Shown one piece after another: positions 35,460-47,717 of a DNA stretch of 64,000 nt (position 1 is the stretch's first letter; every line of letters begins with the position of its first letter). The stretch is from the NCBI GenBank assembly GCA_029929735.1, contig JAKELP010000004.1, positions 1,117,020 to 1,181,019 of the forward strand. The letters are read 5' to 3'. Position numbers and translations under genes: made by a program. The notes below the pieces were generated by a model that saw nothing but the letters and a program-made list of their open reading frames with translations, did no database searches and was not told the origin of the DNA. This DNA comes from Mimosa pudica. Its lineage: Eukaryota; Streptophyta; Magnoliopsida; Fabales; Fabaceae.

Positions 35460-35580
35460 TCGGAATTAAATCCACATCCGGAAGCACTCTAACTTGGGGT
35501 TCTATATTAACCTAATATTCTCTAAGTGTTTGGCTTGTTCTTTCATATTTTAGTCTTCATCAAAACTTAAGATTCTAACA
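35460..35580 (-). mobile_element. Copia-I 5' LTR remnant
   Basis: Only the first ~120 bases of the LTR remain, matching 12370-12489 nearly exactly, with TGTTAGAATC at 35580. The deletion joins a CGGAA-type LTR repeat to the gag start. Over 1.2 kb of LTR plus PBS is missing. Confidence 0.9.
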
Positions 35581-35585
35581 CTAGA

Positions 35586-36299
35586 AAGATCGAATCTCTA
35601 CCTTATTCCCGTCGTCAACTGCCGTGGGTTCGCCAGAAAACACAAATCACGACGGAAAAGAGAGAATGAGAGAGAGATGGGCTCGGGTGAGGGAAGTAGA
35701 ACACGAATAGCGAGTGTGGGGAAGGAGGTCACGCCGACAACGGCTCCCACCGCCGTCCTCACCGTTTCCAGCGGCGGATGAAGGAGTGAGGAAGAAGAGA
35801 AGTCGAAGGGGAAAGGGAAGAGAGAGACCGCGCCGGTGCTAACACCGACGGCGGCTTGCTCCGCCGGTCCCTGCAGCTCCGGCGACGAGCGAAGCAGAGA
35901 GAGGAGGGAGGGTCTGATGAGAGGGGGTCGGAGGGCGGAGGGAGCGAGAGAGAGAGAGAAATGAAAATGGAAGGAAGGAGGAGATGAATTTATATATATA
36001 CTTTAGGGAAAATTACACTTAACTACCCTAATGTTTATTCTTAATTATATTTTTAGCCCAAAAGTTTATATATATATTATTGTTTCCATTTCTTTCCTTC
36101 ATAACATTATCTACTATCCCAAACACTTGGTCATGAAAGTTTCTAACTCCAAATAATTATTTTAACTATATTTCCTTAAATTCCAAAAATTAAGATTTAA
36201 TAACAATAAATCTCCATAAATTTCTCCCTAAAACTCAAATTTCCTAAATAACACCTCAATAATTTCCAATTAACCTTAATCAAAATTTGGGATGTTACA
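35586..36299 (-). mobile_element. LTR-D start: promoter and leader
   Basis: LTR-D begins at 36299 (TGTAACATCCCAAATTTTG). A TATATATAAATT box lies at about 35990-36000 and a GC-rich leader follows to the Copia-I insertion site at 35585. The LTR continues beyond Copia-I at 11124. LTR-D is inserted in the Copia-II 3' LTR; GATCT (36300-36304) is the expected right TSD copy. Confidence 0.85.
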
Positions 36300-36477
36300 G
36301 ATCTCATCCTATTATGACAGAAATAATATCCCTAGAAATACTCATGAGATTGCAACAATAAAGAAAATGATTATGATGCTCAGATTTGAATCAAATCTGA
36401 CAATTATACAATTAATACATGATTAGAAAATCTCTATCAATAATTACCTTAAATAAACACAAGATCATATTCCAACA
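36300..36477 (-). mobile_element. Copia-II 3' LTR, truncated by LTR-D
   Basis: 178 bases matching 61440-61617 with few differences; the start TGTTGGAATATGATC is at 36477. The remaining ~118 bases lie beyond LTR-D, left of the window. Confidence 0.92.
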
Positions 36478-36495
36478 CTCCCCCTCAAGCTGGTG
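36478..36495 (-). other. Copia-II polypurine tract
   Basis: Minus-strand CAGCTTGAGGGGGAG immediately before the LTR start, a standard copia plus-strand primer. Confidence 0.9.
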
Positions 36496-36945
36496 AATAT
36501 ATGTTGAGCATTCCCAGCTTGTTTCTGAAAGCTTCAAATTTCTCTTGAGTGAGAGATTTAGTCATTACATCAGCGATTTGGTTCCTTGAGGGAATATAGG
36601 CAAGATCGATCACATTATTGCCCACCTTTTCTTTAATAAAATGTCGATCTATTTCTACATGTTTTGTGTGATCGTGTTGAACTGGATTGTTAGCCATCTT
36701 TATTGCAGACATGTTGTCACACCAGAATTTAACCGGAGCCTCTATTGCAACCTGCAATTCTTTTAATAATCTGACCAGCCACATTCCTTCACAAATCCCT
36801 AGTGCCAGTGCCTTGAGTTCTGATTCGGCTGAACTTCTAGAGACTACTGGTTGTTTTTTGCTTCTCCAAGTAACTAGGTTTCCCCATACATAAGAGCAGT
36901 AGCCAGTAGTTGACCGCCTGTCCCTTTTGAACCAACCCAATCAAC
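36485..36945 (-). pseudogene. Copia-II RNase H
   Basis: About 150 codons: RRSTTGYCSYVWGNLVTW, SRSSAESELKALALG (catalytic Glu), FWCDNMSAIKMANNPVQH (Asp) and DVMTKSLTQEKFEAF. The segment with the first Asp (TDVDW) is in another frame just upstream (36940-36960), so there is at least one frameshift. Ends next to the polypurine tract, as usual. Confidence 0.9.
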
Positions 36946-37576
36946 ATCTGTAAATACTTCAACTTCTCTTGACTTGCCCTTTGCAAAGAATAGTCCTGTC
37001 CTGGAGTTTTCATCAAGTACCTTAGAATTCTATAGACTGCTGTCATGTGTTCTTCCTGAGGGTTGCTGGAAAACTGGCTCACTACACTAACAGGATAACA
37101 TATGTCAGGTCTAGTGTGTGATAAGTAAATAAGTTTCCCTACTAACCTTTGATATCTTTCCTTGTTTGCTGTTGTTCCATCTTGTTTAATTGTATGTTTC
37201 TGGTTTAGCTTCATAGGTGTATTGGCGGTCCTAGCTCCCAACATACCTATCTCTTTTAATAAGTCTAATATATATTTGCGTTGCGATACACTTATTCCCT
37301 TTTGGTTACGTGCTACTTTCATGCCTAGAAAGTATCTTAATGGACCAAGATCTTTAATTTCAAATTTTGTTTCTAAGTCTGTCTTTAGCTTTGTGATTTC
37401 TTCTTCATCATTTCCTGTCAAAACTATATCATCAACATAAACGATAAGAACAATTATTTTTCCTTCACATTGTTTGATGTATAGTGTGTCATCGGCTTGG
37501 CATTGTTTGTAACCAAGCCCTTTAATTTATTTGGTCGAGAACCAAGCCCCTTAATAGCTTGAGAGAATTTCTCAAA
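36946..37576 (-). pseudogene. Copia-II RT, C-terminal part
   Basis: Readable codons with YVDDIVLTGND (catalytic YVDD at about 37427-37441), LGPLRYFLGMKVA, KLIYLSHTRPDICYPVSVVS and YRILRYLMKTPG. Separated from the N-terminal RT by a TGA (37577-37579) where the family has Trp in PRAWF. A small GGCTTGGTT duplication nearby (37515-37550) adds bases to the frame. Confidence 0.9.
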
Positions 37577-38901
37577 TCAAGCTCTAGGGGATTGTTTGAG
37601 CCCATATAAAGATTTTTGCAACCTACAAACCTTACCCATAATAGCTGGAGTTTTCATTCCTAATGGAATTTCCATATTGACTTCTTCTACTAAATCTCCA
37701 TTAAGAAAAGCATTTTTCACATCAAGTTGGTGTAGAGACCAATCTAAATTTGCAGCTAGAGACAAAAGAATATTTATAGTGTTTAATTTAGCTACAGGTG
37801 CAAAAGTTTCTTGATAATCTATTCCATATGTTTGAGTATAACCTCTAGCAACTAAATGTGCTTTATAATTGTTTATACTTCCATCTGAATTATATTTTAC
37901 TGTAAATACCCACTTGGTACTTACCACTGATTTACCTGTTGGGAGATTTGTTACTCTCCATGTTCCATTCATTCTAACAGCTTGCAATTCCTTTTCGATT
38001 GCTTCTTTCCAACGTGAATTCATCATAGCTTCATTGTAAGTCTTAGGTACTTTTACACTCTCAATTTTTGCTACAAAAGATTTCAGGTTAGAAGAAATTT
38101 TAGAATATGAAACATACTTACTGATTGGATGCTGGGTGCAGCTCCTTTTCCCTTTCCTAAGGGCTATTGGCCAATGAAATGTTTCATGACTTGGGTCTGG
38201 AACAGAATCATGACGCTGTATAGGTGTGGAAACATTGTTGTTACCATTATTATGTTCAGATTCAATTTCTCCTTGGTCTAAAAGATTACTCAAAGGTTCA
38301 GAATGATTGGTATCTTGAAAAACAGATGTAATGGGTGGTGCTTCTCCTAAATTTAAAATTTGTTCAGTACTATGTGTTGGTTGATAACCTGTTAGATTTA
38401 TATCTAGAGGTAATTGATGAACATTCACTGTATGATCATTGTTCTGAGCAGTAATTTTAGAATCCTTGGTTTGATTAGTAATCATCCAGTCACACCCTTC
38501 ATTCTCCCCCTGAATGGATGATTTGGGGTAATAAGGCTGTTTTTCAATAAATTTTACATTCATAGTGATGTAAATTTTATTAGTGATACGTGAAAAACAC
38601 TTATAACCTTTTTGATGTGAGGAATATCCTAGGTAAATACACTTGACAACCTTAGGATCTAGTTTTCCTACTTGTTCATCATAGACATAAGCTGTACATC
38701 CAAAGATTTTGGGAGGAAGAGATGTGATTAGAGAATGATTGGGATGAATATCAAGTAATGTTTGTAAAGGTGTTTTAAAATTCAAGATTTTTTAAGGCAT
38801 TTGATTTATTAAGTCTGTGGCAGTGAGTACAGCATCCCCCCAAAATCTACTAGGAACATTGCTCTCAATCATTAAGGCTCTAGTAACTTCTAGTATGTAC
38901 C
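37577..38901 (-). pseudogene. Copia-II integrase C-terminal part and RT N-terminal part
   Basis: About 400 codons from MNFKTPLQTL. The first 80 (KIFGCTAYVYDEQVGKLDPK, CIYLGYSSHQKGYKCF) are the integrase C-terminal region, followed by a low-complexity linker and then RT: EAIEKELQAVRMNGTW, GYTQTYGIDYQETFAPVAKL, LDVKNAFLNGDLVEEV and LQKSLYGLKQSPRA. Upstream codons to the Athila-F insertion (38786-38901) continue integrase and include a TAA. Catalytic Asp in LDVKNAF is present. Confidence 0.92.
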
Positions 38902-40460
38902 TGATTTAACCGGTTCCTAGTCGCCTTGGGGGTTAAATGCAAGTTTATTTATGACCAAGGATTGCAACACAGTGGCACAACCTTGAGTCGTCTCTCTTGA
39001 GGAGTCTTTTAACTACCCTAAGATGAACTAAATGCAAATTAAAAGCGACAAAGGGAAAGAGTTTGTTTGTTTGGTTTTTTTGAGATTAAATAATTAAAAT
39101 AGAAAGAAAATGTAAGTGCTTGTTTTTGGTGTTTTTCAAATAAAGTTTAAAGGTTTAAAATAAATGCAATGAAAAGGGGCTTTGGTGGTAATGCAATGGT
39201 TCAATTACTTCTTAAAATCATGGGAGTTTTATCATTCATCAAGTCTATTAGAAAAATCCCAAAGCAACTACTAAGGGTCCTCTAGCACTAATTAATAGCT
39301 AATTAAACAATCGCTTGAAACTAGCCATCACTTAGGGTTAGAGTTAAGTACCACTTGATGTGTAATGAAAACAAGTTTGAAAACCAATTTCCTCTTGAGA
39401 ATGTGCAACCACAACACCTCAATTCAAACATTAACTACACAAACCAAGAAATCACTAAAGCAAGCATAGTATCATGAATCAACATAAGAAATAAGACATA
39501 CATAACATTGGTAATCAAACATGATGTTCAACACAAGAATATCAATCCAACATAATTAGAAAGATACAACCATATGTCTCTAACACAAATACAAAAGAGA
39601 AAGTGAAAGCACAACTCTCAAGTACAAAGCATAGAGCATAGGAAAAGGAAAACTCCCCTAAGAAGCCTATTGAAGCAATTGATCATCTTCACACCACCAA
39701 AGCACCAAGATCTTAGCCACTCATGGAAGGAAGAGAGGAATTTTGCCCAAAATCTACCCAAGAAGTGGTTGTCATGAGATGGGGTGAGATGGAGAAGAAG
39801 ATAGGTGAAAATGGAAGATAAAATGGAGATAAAGAAGAAAATATGGAAGATTTGTGGTCAAATGTCATGGAAATGGAAGAGGAATGAGTGAGTTTGAGAG
39901 ATTTTGAGTGAACCCTAGCATAGCCACCTTATTTTCGTGCAAATGGGCTTGGGGAGGCTTGGGGGGTGTTAGGAAGCTTATATAGGGTGTAGAAACCCTA
40001 ATTTCGCGAAAGCTGAATTTTGGCTGCAAAGTGGCGCTCATGTGGCGCCCACAGGCACCGCTTGGGCACCGATGGCGCCCACGGGCATGCCTAGGGCACC
40101 GCCTCCCTATAATGGCGCCCAAATGACGCCCGGGGGCGCCAAACTGATTATTTCCTCCTTTTCGGCCGTTTTTTGCTTTCCTTGCTTCCTCATTCTTGTG
40201 CTTTGCTTCCATGATATCTTTGAGTGTTTTCTTCCATTAACCTACAAGAGATTAATACTTGAAGTAGCATCACAAAGTTCTCAAAAACATGAATGACAAT
40301 AAATCAAGTTAAATATGACAAAATTGCCCTTAACTAGAACAAATTCCAACAACTTAAACAATAGCTAGAAGCCACGCTAATTAGGTGCAATTATTATCAA
40401 AACATGCATTAATTCAATGGATTTGGCCATGAAAAGATATGCAAATGTATGGTGCAATCA
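38902..40460 (-). mobile_element. Athila-F 3' LTR
   Basis: 1559 bp, nearly identical to 54627-56188. It includes a GC-rich segment (40025-40145) with several GGCGCC hexamers. On the minus strand, a TATA-like AGCTTCC-TATATAGG-type context lies near 39980 (CTATATAAGCTTCC). Confidence 0.93.
40025..40145. repeat. GGCGCC cluster in Athila-F 3' LTR
   Basis: Four GGCGCC hexamers plus near variants (GGCACC, GACGCC) within 120 bases. The other two Athila LTRs have seven each (55755-55870 and 60375-60490). The core is identical to the PBS start TGGCGCC. Confidence 0.85.
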
Positions 40461-41813
40461 TTTCCCCCCACACTTAGACCTTTGTACTCCTGGACAAAGG
40501 GTACATTGCAAAGAATACAAGATTTTAACAAATCAATAGTCATCAATTTAGTATGAATCAATAAGCAAGAATATGCATAGTGAGAATTGGCAATGCAATT
40601 GGACATGAATTATGGCGATGAGAACTCTCAAGATAATAGTGTTTCACTCTCCTCACCTAATGTGGAATTTGTCACTCTACTTGCTCAATAAACAATTTAA
40701 CCATAGACTTGTGACTACTCTAATATCTCCACTATGCATGCACTCATGACTGGATCAAGAGGACTTTGTGGGGTTGAAATGATGGAGAAGGCTAATAATG
40801 AATGATGAATAATGGAATAAACACAATGACCAATTATGTAAACAATTATCCACCACATATAAATGCAATCCGAAAAATGGTAACTCAAGTCATAACAATT
40901 TCATACTAGCATGTTACATGTCACTCTTTTTTTCAATTTTTTTTCAAGCACTTTGTACTTCCTCTCTTTTCTTTTCACACTATGCCTTTGGCATACATTA
41001 GCACTTTGTGCTTTCACTCTCTCTCTTTTTTTTTCTTGGCCTTCGGCCACATTTTATTCTTCCTCTCTTTAGGCCCTCGACCTCTCTTTTTACTATGTAT
41101 CATGCTTTTTTAAATCATACAACAATACAAGAACAATGGAAATGCAAGTATATGCTATTGGATGCATGTTTCCAAATTGGTCAAGGTGGAAGAAAAGAAA
41201 GTGATGGCCCAAAGGGGTGAAACAAAGGATATATATTTTTGGATTAAGTGTTTGGGTCAAAGGGTTTAGAAATGAATGCCCCAATCATATCCAAACATGA
41301 ATGCATAAGCTATGACTAAGAGTAGAAACAAGTTCTAGAAATTGAATAATTGAGCAAGTCACTCTTGAAATGAATTGAAGGCTCAAAACTCCTCACAAAG
41401 GGTTACTCTCATGCCAAAGATAAGTCTAATTGTAAGCCAATTAACAAAATGAATTGATTCAATACTAACTTGTTGAAAATTGAGAGGTTAAAATACATAA
41501 TTCTTTGCCAATTAATTTTTTTTTCTGTTTTGAAAAATTGACACTAATGTGGAAATGACACAAACCCAATCAATCAAGCATGACTACCACAAGTCCCTCC
41601 CCACACTTAAATCTTGCATTGTCCTCAATGCAATGTGGTGCAACAAGAGAATGACAACATAAGGGGTTCTTATTGACTCAACTAACACTAAACTACCTTT
41701 TCCTACTAGATGTGTCCCTCCCCCACACTTATCCTAACATGCATCATAAGATATCACCAGCCAGTCAGAACATGTATAACAGTAAGACAAGTAAGGAAAG
41801 GGACAACCGGGCC
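40461..41813 (-). other. Athila-F 3' untranslated interior and polypurine tract
   Basis: The minus-strand tract GTGTGGGGGGAAA abuts the LTR start. The rest is AT-rich, with a pyrimidine-rich low-complexity stretch at 40920-41100 and a second CCCCACACTTAA-type purine box (complement) at 41600-41610. No convincing ORF. Confidence 0.7.
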
Positions 41814-43647
41814 TCATAGAGGCTTGTAGCTTGAGAGAAGAATCAAGAGGAGAAATGATTTTGTCCTCCTCGGTGGTGGTCCTTGCTCCATCAGTAGGTG
41901 ATCCAATAGTGAGGGTGGTAAATGATTTATATGGGATCCTCCCAAATGATAGGCCTGAAAAGGGTTGGCCAACACAAAAGCAACAATACCCACTCCAAGT
42001 ACACCACATGAGTCAAAGTATTTATATCCATGGAAAGAATTAGCACAAGTAAAGTGACAGAGTGATGTATGCAATGTGAGAAGCTTAGGTTTAGGAACAT
42101 AGGAAAGTAGATGCTTCTCACAACCAATGAAGTTAACCACATTTAAACATCTATCAAAGCATGATATTACAAAGTCAATGTGATTTGCCACAATGGTAGT
42201 ATCACAAGTTGATACTATCTTCTCAACAACAATAGCCTCACTCAAATCAACATTATTTATACCACAATCAAGTGCAAGTATATCAGGAGGCAAATCACAT
42301 GATAAGATTTGAGAATAAGAAAGCTCATGTGTATATGTATCAACCAAAGGACTAGTGATCAAGTCTAAATCATCATTGTTATCCTCAATCTTGGGTGGAG
42401 TGGGTGAAAGTAAATGGTGTACCTTAGCATCATGTGACACATGCAATTCACTAAGTCCTATAGAATGGTTATTCTCAAACTTATCATCAACACTAGCACT
42501 TGGACTAGACTCAGCTTCTTCAAAAGACTCATGCTCATTATTAATAGCAATTCTAGTATTATGCAATGCATGTTCACGAAATTGGACAAGCAAATGACAC
42601 TTACGATTAATGTAATTCATACAAATTATATGCTCATCACAAGAACATGACAATTGATCAATCTTTTCAGCATCTTCAACATTGCTATCAATAGAAAGAT
42701 AAACATGATCATCACAAGAAGAATCAACAGTGCAATTGGTAGGCTCAAGTGTGGTAGTATTACTAATGACATCTTGGTGAGCATGTTCAATTTTAAGTAT
42801 ATGGGGAGATTCAACAATGATTTCTTCATCCTTCCCACTATTATTCTCACTAGTCAAATTAGTTGTAAGAGGAGGATAAGCCTCTTCTATAACAGGAGGG
42901 GTATTAATTATGCTTGAAACTGCATTCTCTTGCACTTGAGGTACCACTTGCTCAATCTCTTCACTCTTAGGATCATAGGGCCAAGGGGTTCCCTCTTCTC
43001 CATCAGTTCTTTTCCAAAGCACATGCATGTAAAATGCATTGAGGTATTCCCCTAACTCTTCCAATTCTTCCTCCAATTGCTTGGAGAGTCCACATGCAGT
43101 TTTCTTCCTATATAGTTCTAGAGATCGAGTTTTATTAACTGCATACATCCTCTTAAGCTCTTTGGTATGGTCATCCATGTTGGGGGTAGTTAAAGAAAGC
43201 ATCAAGGGGATTTTGTTTCCGAGTGATGGGTTTGGGTGAAGGTGAGGATTCACGTGGTGGTGGTTGATATGTAGTTTGGCATGAATGGGAATATGGTGAT
43301 GGGTAAGGTGGAGATGAAGAGTATGGTTTTGTGTATGGTCTATGTGGTGGAGGTGAAGGCTCATATGATGAGGTTTGATATGATGAAGAATATGGATGGT
43401 GATATGGCTCATGGTAGGTAGAGGAATATGGTGGAGAAGGATAATCAAAGTATGTGTGATATTGTGGTGGGGGTAAAGGTGGATCCCTACATGGTGTGCT
43501 ATTGGATTTGAAGGAGGAATTCAGAATGACCAATATTTTGTCCCTTTCTTTGTATAATTCATCCATGATTGAAGAAGGTGTCTCTTCCATCCTAGTGGTA
43601 TTTCTGACAAGAGTTTGAATTCTCAAGAGTACCATGATTGTAACCAA
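41814..43647 (-). pseudogene. Athila-F ORF of unknown function, frameshifted
   Basis: Two frames belong together. The first (43647-43171) is about 158 codons with a Tyr/Pro/Ser-rich middle (YHEPYHHPYSSSYQTSSYEP). It stops in NYPQHG because of a C5 run at about 43175-43179. One base fewer would enter the second frame at MDDHTKELKRMYAVNK, which runs to 41814 and includes YRKKTACGLSKQLEEELEEL, a long acidic middle and a hydrophobic/Cys-containing end (KYFDSCGVLGVG). No gag zinc knuckle, protease or RT is visible. It sits directly behind the leader, where Athila-G has gag. I do not recognise it. The upstream His-rich half of the second frame is a shadow of the Tyr/Pro-rich frame. Confidence 0.55.
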
Positions 43648-44119
43648 ATTTTGTGCAATTCCAAGACATGAGAACTCAATGATTCAATCTCACAAAATCA
43701 AAGGCAAACAATATATATGCAAACAAAAACAAAAACAATGTATATGGAATGCATCTATCCTAATCCTAAAAGATGAAATGATGCAATTATGACCTAAACC
43801 TAATCCTAATGACTCCTGTAACATCCCAATTTTCAAATTAAAGATAATACGAGATTATTGAGGTGTCCTTAAGAAAATTTAGGGTTTTAGGGGAGAATTT
43901 TATGATTTTTGGGCAATTTATGAATATTAAATCTCACTTAGTTTGAGATTTAAATAAGTATAGTAAAACGAATTAATTGGAGCTATAAACTTTCATGAAC
44001 AAATATTTTTGAAACCTAGAAAATAGTATGATAGAAAGGGAGAGTAAAAATAATATATGCAAACTTTTGGGCTAGAAATATAATTAAGAATAAATGATAG
44101 GGTTGTTAATGGTAATTTT

Positions 44120-44605
44120 CACAAATATATATATATATACACTCAACTCACTCCCTCTCACCCGACATTTCTTTCTCTCTCGAGCCCTCCGCCCTCCAAC
44201 CCTCTCATCAGACCCTCCCTCCGTCCTCCGCCCTTGCGACCTCCGGCGGCCTAAGGCGCGGCGGCGCGACCCCCCATCATCATCATCATCAAACCATTCT
44301 TCCTTTCTCACTTCTCCACATCATGTTCTGTTTCCTTCCCTCACTCTCTTTTCCGTTCTCTTCTTCTCCAGCGGCGGCGAGGTGTGTTTTTCCGGTGCCG
44401 ACGATTTCGTTCTCCGACGGTCAACAGCGGCGAGTGGTGAGGGGTCTTTGCTCTTTCATTTTCATGAGTTTCCTTTTTGTTCCAACTTCATTTTCTCACT
44501 TTCCTTTCTCCTCCCTTACATTTGCGTCAGCCTTAGCATTTTCCGGCGAGATTCTGGACGGCGGAGCTCCGGCTAGACGTGGGGAGGTCAGAAATGAGCT
44601 TAGGT
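44120..44605 (+). promoter_or_regulatory. LARD-C TATA tract, leader and donor-like site
   Basis: ATATATATATATACACTC (44127-44144) precedes a strongly pyrimidine-rich then GC-rich leader with TTTTCCGGTG and TTTTCCGGCGAG boxes and a CATCATCATCATC repeat. It ends in a 5' splice-site-like sequence homologous to that of LARD-A (GAGCTTAG|GTAAC versus GAGTTCAG|GTAG). The right LTR has lost the donor through the 621-bp deletion. Confidence 0.5.
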
Positions 44606-47095
44606 AACTTCATTTCTTCCGTTCTTGCTCTTTCTTTCTGGGTTGGACGAATTTGAGAGATTTTCAATCTAGGGTTTGGGATTTTAATTTAGGAATTTGT
44701 TTGAGAAGATTAAGTTTTAAATTCTGGTATTGTGGAAAGAATTTTGTTGTTATCTCTGTTTTGAGCTGAAAACTTGTATATATAGTTGATTAAGCATGGG
44801 TTTTAAGTAAAGTAGAGTTAGAAAATTTATGTATATGCTCAAGCATTGGAGATTTTCGAAATTCCTTATGTTTGTATCTGATTCTGCTCGATTTTCTTGC
44901 TTTGGAGGTTGTTGTTGGTTGATGTATGAAGATAGACACGGGTAGAATAAAGTTAGGAAATGGTTTTGCAAGTTGGGAAATGGTGTTGTGATAATTTGGG
45001 TGTTTTATATGCATGTGTATAAAGCTTCAGGTTCTGTTCTTTTCTTATAGATGCTGAATTGATTAAATTTTGTTTGAGTATACATAAAAGATGTTGCTCT
45101 TTTGCATGAGTATTATTGTGTTTTGTAACCTAACCTTTAATTCTGACCTTGTGGATGTCGAGATAGGAATTGCACTGGTATGTAGAAATATGCAGACTTG
45201 AGAAGTGGTAAACTGAACCTGGTTTTAAATCCCGAGTATTCTTATTTTTGACAAAACTTGTGTGGTGTTATTCAAAGGAATATGAATGTTGTTGGGTATA
45301 TATAATATAATATAGGATTATACTCAGGTAGACTGAATTTGAGAATGAACTATAGGAATTTCAAGTTCTAGATGCTTCCTTTGACTACTTTCTTTTAGGC
45401 TGAAATGTTTTGTGCATGTGTGTTCAAAACTGTTTTGCCCTTTAAGGCTTAATAGTCAGATTGCTAAGAAGTGGAGTAACTAATTATGTTGATCAATGTT
45501 GATTTGGTTTCTAATACAAGTCTAAATATTATCCTCTTCAATTCTGATTTTAATAGAATGAGAGAAAAAAATGTATGTATGTTGTTTTATTTGTGATTCC
45601 TATGTTTATTGCGTGTTGTCATTTTGTGTTGAGATAGAGAATGAATTTCTGAATGTATGTGGATTCCATCTTTTCTCCACCATGTCTCTTATGATAATGA
45701 TTCGGTTAGTCATGTGATTTGAGGTCCAATGAAAAGTTGTGATGTCCATGTTTTGGCCTTGCTTGTCTTAAAAGGAAGAAAGGATTATCGGGCATAATTG
45801 ATGGTTGTATGTTCTTGCATGCTTAGGTATACTTTGGATTTAGGGTCGTTGTTCTTTCTTCTTTTCCCTTTATGTGTATTTGGGTAACGAAGTAAAATGA
45901 AGGATTTGTTGGATACATATAGTATTTGGTAGTAGTTGGGTGTTCTGTTTAGTTTAGTTCTTTTTCTTCCTTGTTTATGTTTGATTTTGCTGGATGGTTG
46001 GTTCATAAAGAATGATGAATGAATGTTTGAGTTATTAGTTTGTGATAACTATGAGGATATAATCAATTTTGGCTTAGTTGGGCTGAATTATTTGATAATG
46101 TAGAAGCAAAAGGAAATCTTGGTTCTTATTTGAATATATATAGTTGTTAAAATGCTTCATTATGTTCACTTCTCCTGCAATGGTTGAATTGAGTCCTTTC
46201 CCTTTATTTTTGGTGTTGTATGTGATTGGTATTATGGAATAAACATATGAATTGTGTGTAGAACTTTGAATCTTGTATGGATGGTGAATGCAAACTAAAA
46301 GGATGTATGTTTTGTGGCATGGTGGATTTAAATGGATTGATCATTTGGTTGTTAACATTATTAGATTGAGAAATATTTGAGATGTGTTGTTAAAACATTC
46401 TTGAGATATAAAGAAGTGGATAACATAAATGATTCTATAAGATAATAAATTAAAAGAGGGATTGGGTAGTCATATAAGAACGAGAGAGACGTTGAAGTGC
46501 AATAAAGTAGAAATGATATTAATTTATCATTTTCTCTATATTCTTACTTAGGAGAGGATGCAAGTAGGCTCTCGTGGCATCAATAACGAAAGGTTGAGAA
46601 ATCGCGTAAATTGCTAAAGGGCGACAGGTAATCACAATTAACCTTACTATAACATTGAGGGTGATGTTAGCTAGGATTTTGTAAAATCCTTTCTCACCCT
46701 CTATAAATATATATTATCTTTGAAAGGTTATTTTTATACAAAACAGGCTATCGGGTGCCTTTCAAACACTATTATTTTCGTATAAAAGATTTGTACACAT
46801 TATATATATACACTATTATCCTGCTTGGTGGTGGCCATTGATCTGGAATGACATGAAATGTATATAGGGATAGTGTTGGATAGTGGTTTGAGAGGTTATG
46901 GATTAGAAAAGAAATGAATTGTTGAGTTTGTGATTGTGGTGAGTTAGGTGGATGAGAAATATAAGGTATTATTGACTGGAGTATTGAAATGTACATTGTG
47001 GTCAGGGAATTGGAAAGTTATATTGATGGAAAGTATAAAAGGTTGTGGTTGGGACATTGAAAGTTATGGTGAGCATTGCATGACACTGAAATTTA

Positions 47096-47310
47096 TGTAC
47101 CATCGCGCGATGATAACTGTCGATTGGCCAATCGACAGTTATTTGTACTGAGGATCCTTTTCAGATTGATTGGATCGGGGATCATAGGTCGACTTATTGA
47201 GATAAGCGACCTACGGTTGTTTGGCATTGAAGAGTCCAACCGTTCCCGTTCTGTAATGGAAACAGAATTGAGGTTCCTTCTCTGGAGATTGCCAGAGAGG
47301 GAAATTGTCC
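47096..47310 (+). other. LARD-C dyad block and following hairpins (5' LTR)
   Basis: CATCGCGCGATG and the ACTGTCGAT-TGGCCA-ATCGACAGT palindrome, then a single CGGTTG...CAACCG hairpin and CTCTGGAGATTGCCAGAG (about 47280-47297). Equivalent block at 53501-53730, where the CGGTTG hairpin is in two copies. Confidence 0.85.
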
Positions 47311-47717
47311 CCTCATTATAGAGAGGGACACAGTGTCAAATCATATAGTGAAGAATAGATGCTTAAATGCACCGTGGTGGCACAATGCATCTTTAGGTGA
47401 GTGTGAGGGCTGTTGTGGTAGTATTATTTGATTGGTGTATGGGAAGATGAAATTTAGTTAATGTGGAATTGACTGAGGGATGTTGAGTGATACATGGGGA
47501 GTAGAGATGATGATTTTGAGTTGATTGAGACGTGACAGAAGGATTGAAGTGATGGATGAAAGAAAATGTGAAACAGATATATGAATTATTGATTTTATAA
47601 CTGTGGTACCCTTTAAACGCCCTCGCTACCGCACATCTCACTGTTATAGTGCGTTAAGCGGTGATTATTGGGACAAATTGTCTCATCCCACGATTACTGA
47701 CATTTTTGCAGGTATTC

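Larger units (their letters stand above)
11125..35580 (-). mobile_element. Copia-I: SIRE/Maximus-type Ty1-copia element, interrupted
   Basis: Minus-strand LTR retrotransposon bounded by TG...CA termini and the 5-bp TSD CTAGA (11120-11124 and 35581-35585), inserted in the leader of LTR-D. Order on the minus strand: remnant 5' LTR, gag, protease, integrase, RT, RNase H, then a long extra ORF (env-like) before the polypurine tract and 3' LTR. That extra downstream ORF and the UBN2-type gag mark the SIRE/Maximus lineage. LARD-A (20415-34528) splits gag. The 5' LTR is almost wholly deleted together with the PBS, and pol has several stops, so the element cannot be autonomous. Confidence 0.93.

Noticed and set aside
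40042..40296. Ala-Pro-rich frames at 40042, 55734 and 60376
   Set aside because: Result from the GGCGCC repeat in the Athila LTRs; they are on the antisense strand of the element and overlap other shadows.
41814..43448. Intact 544-codon protein
   Set aside because: Its first ~90 residues (His-rich) are a shadow of the Tyr/Pro-rich frame at 43171-43647; the true unit is frameshifted.
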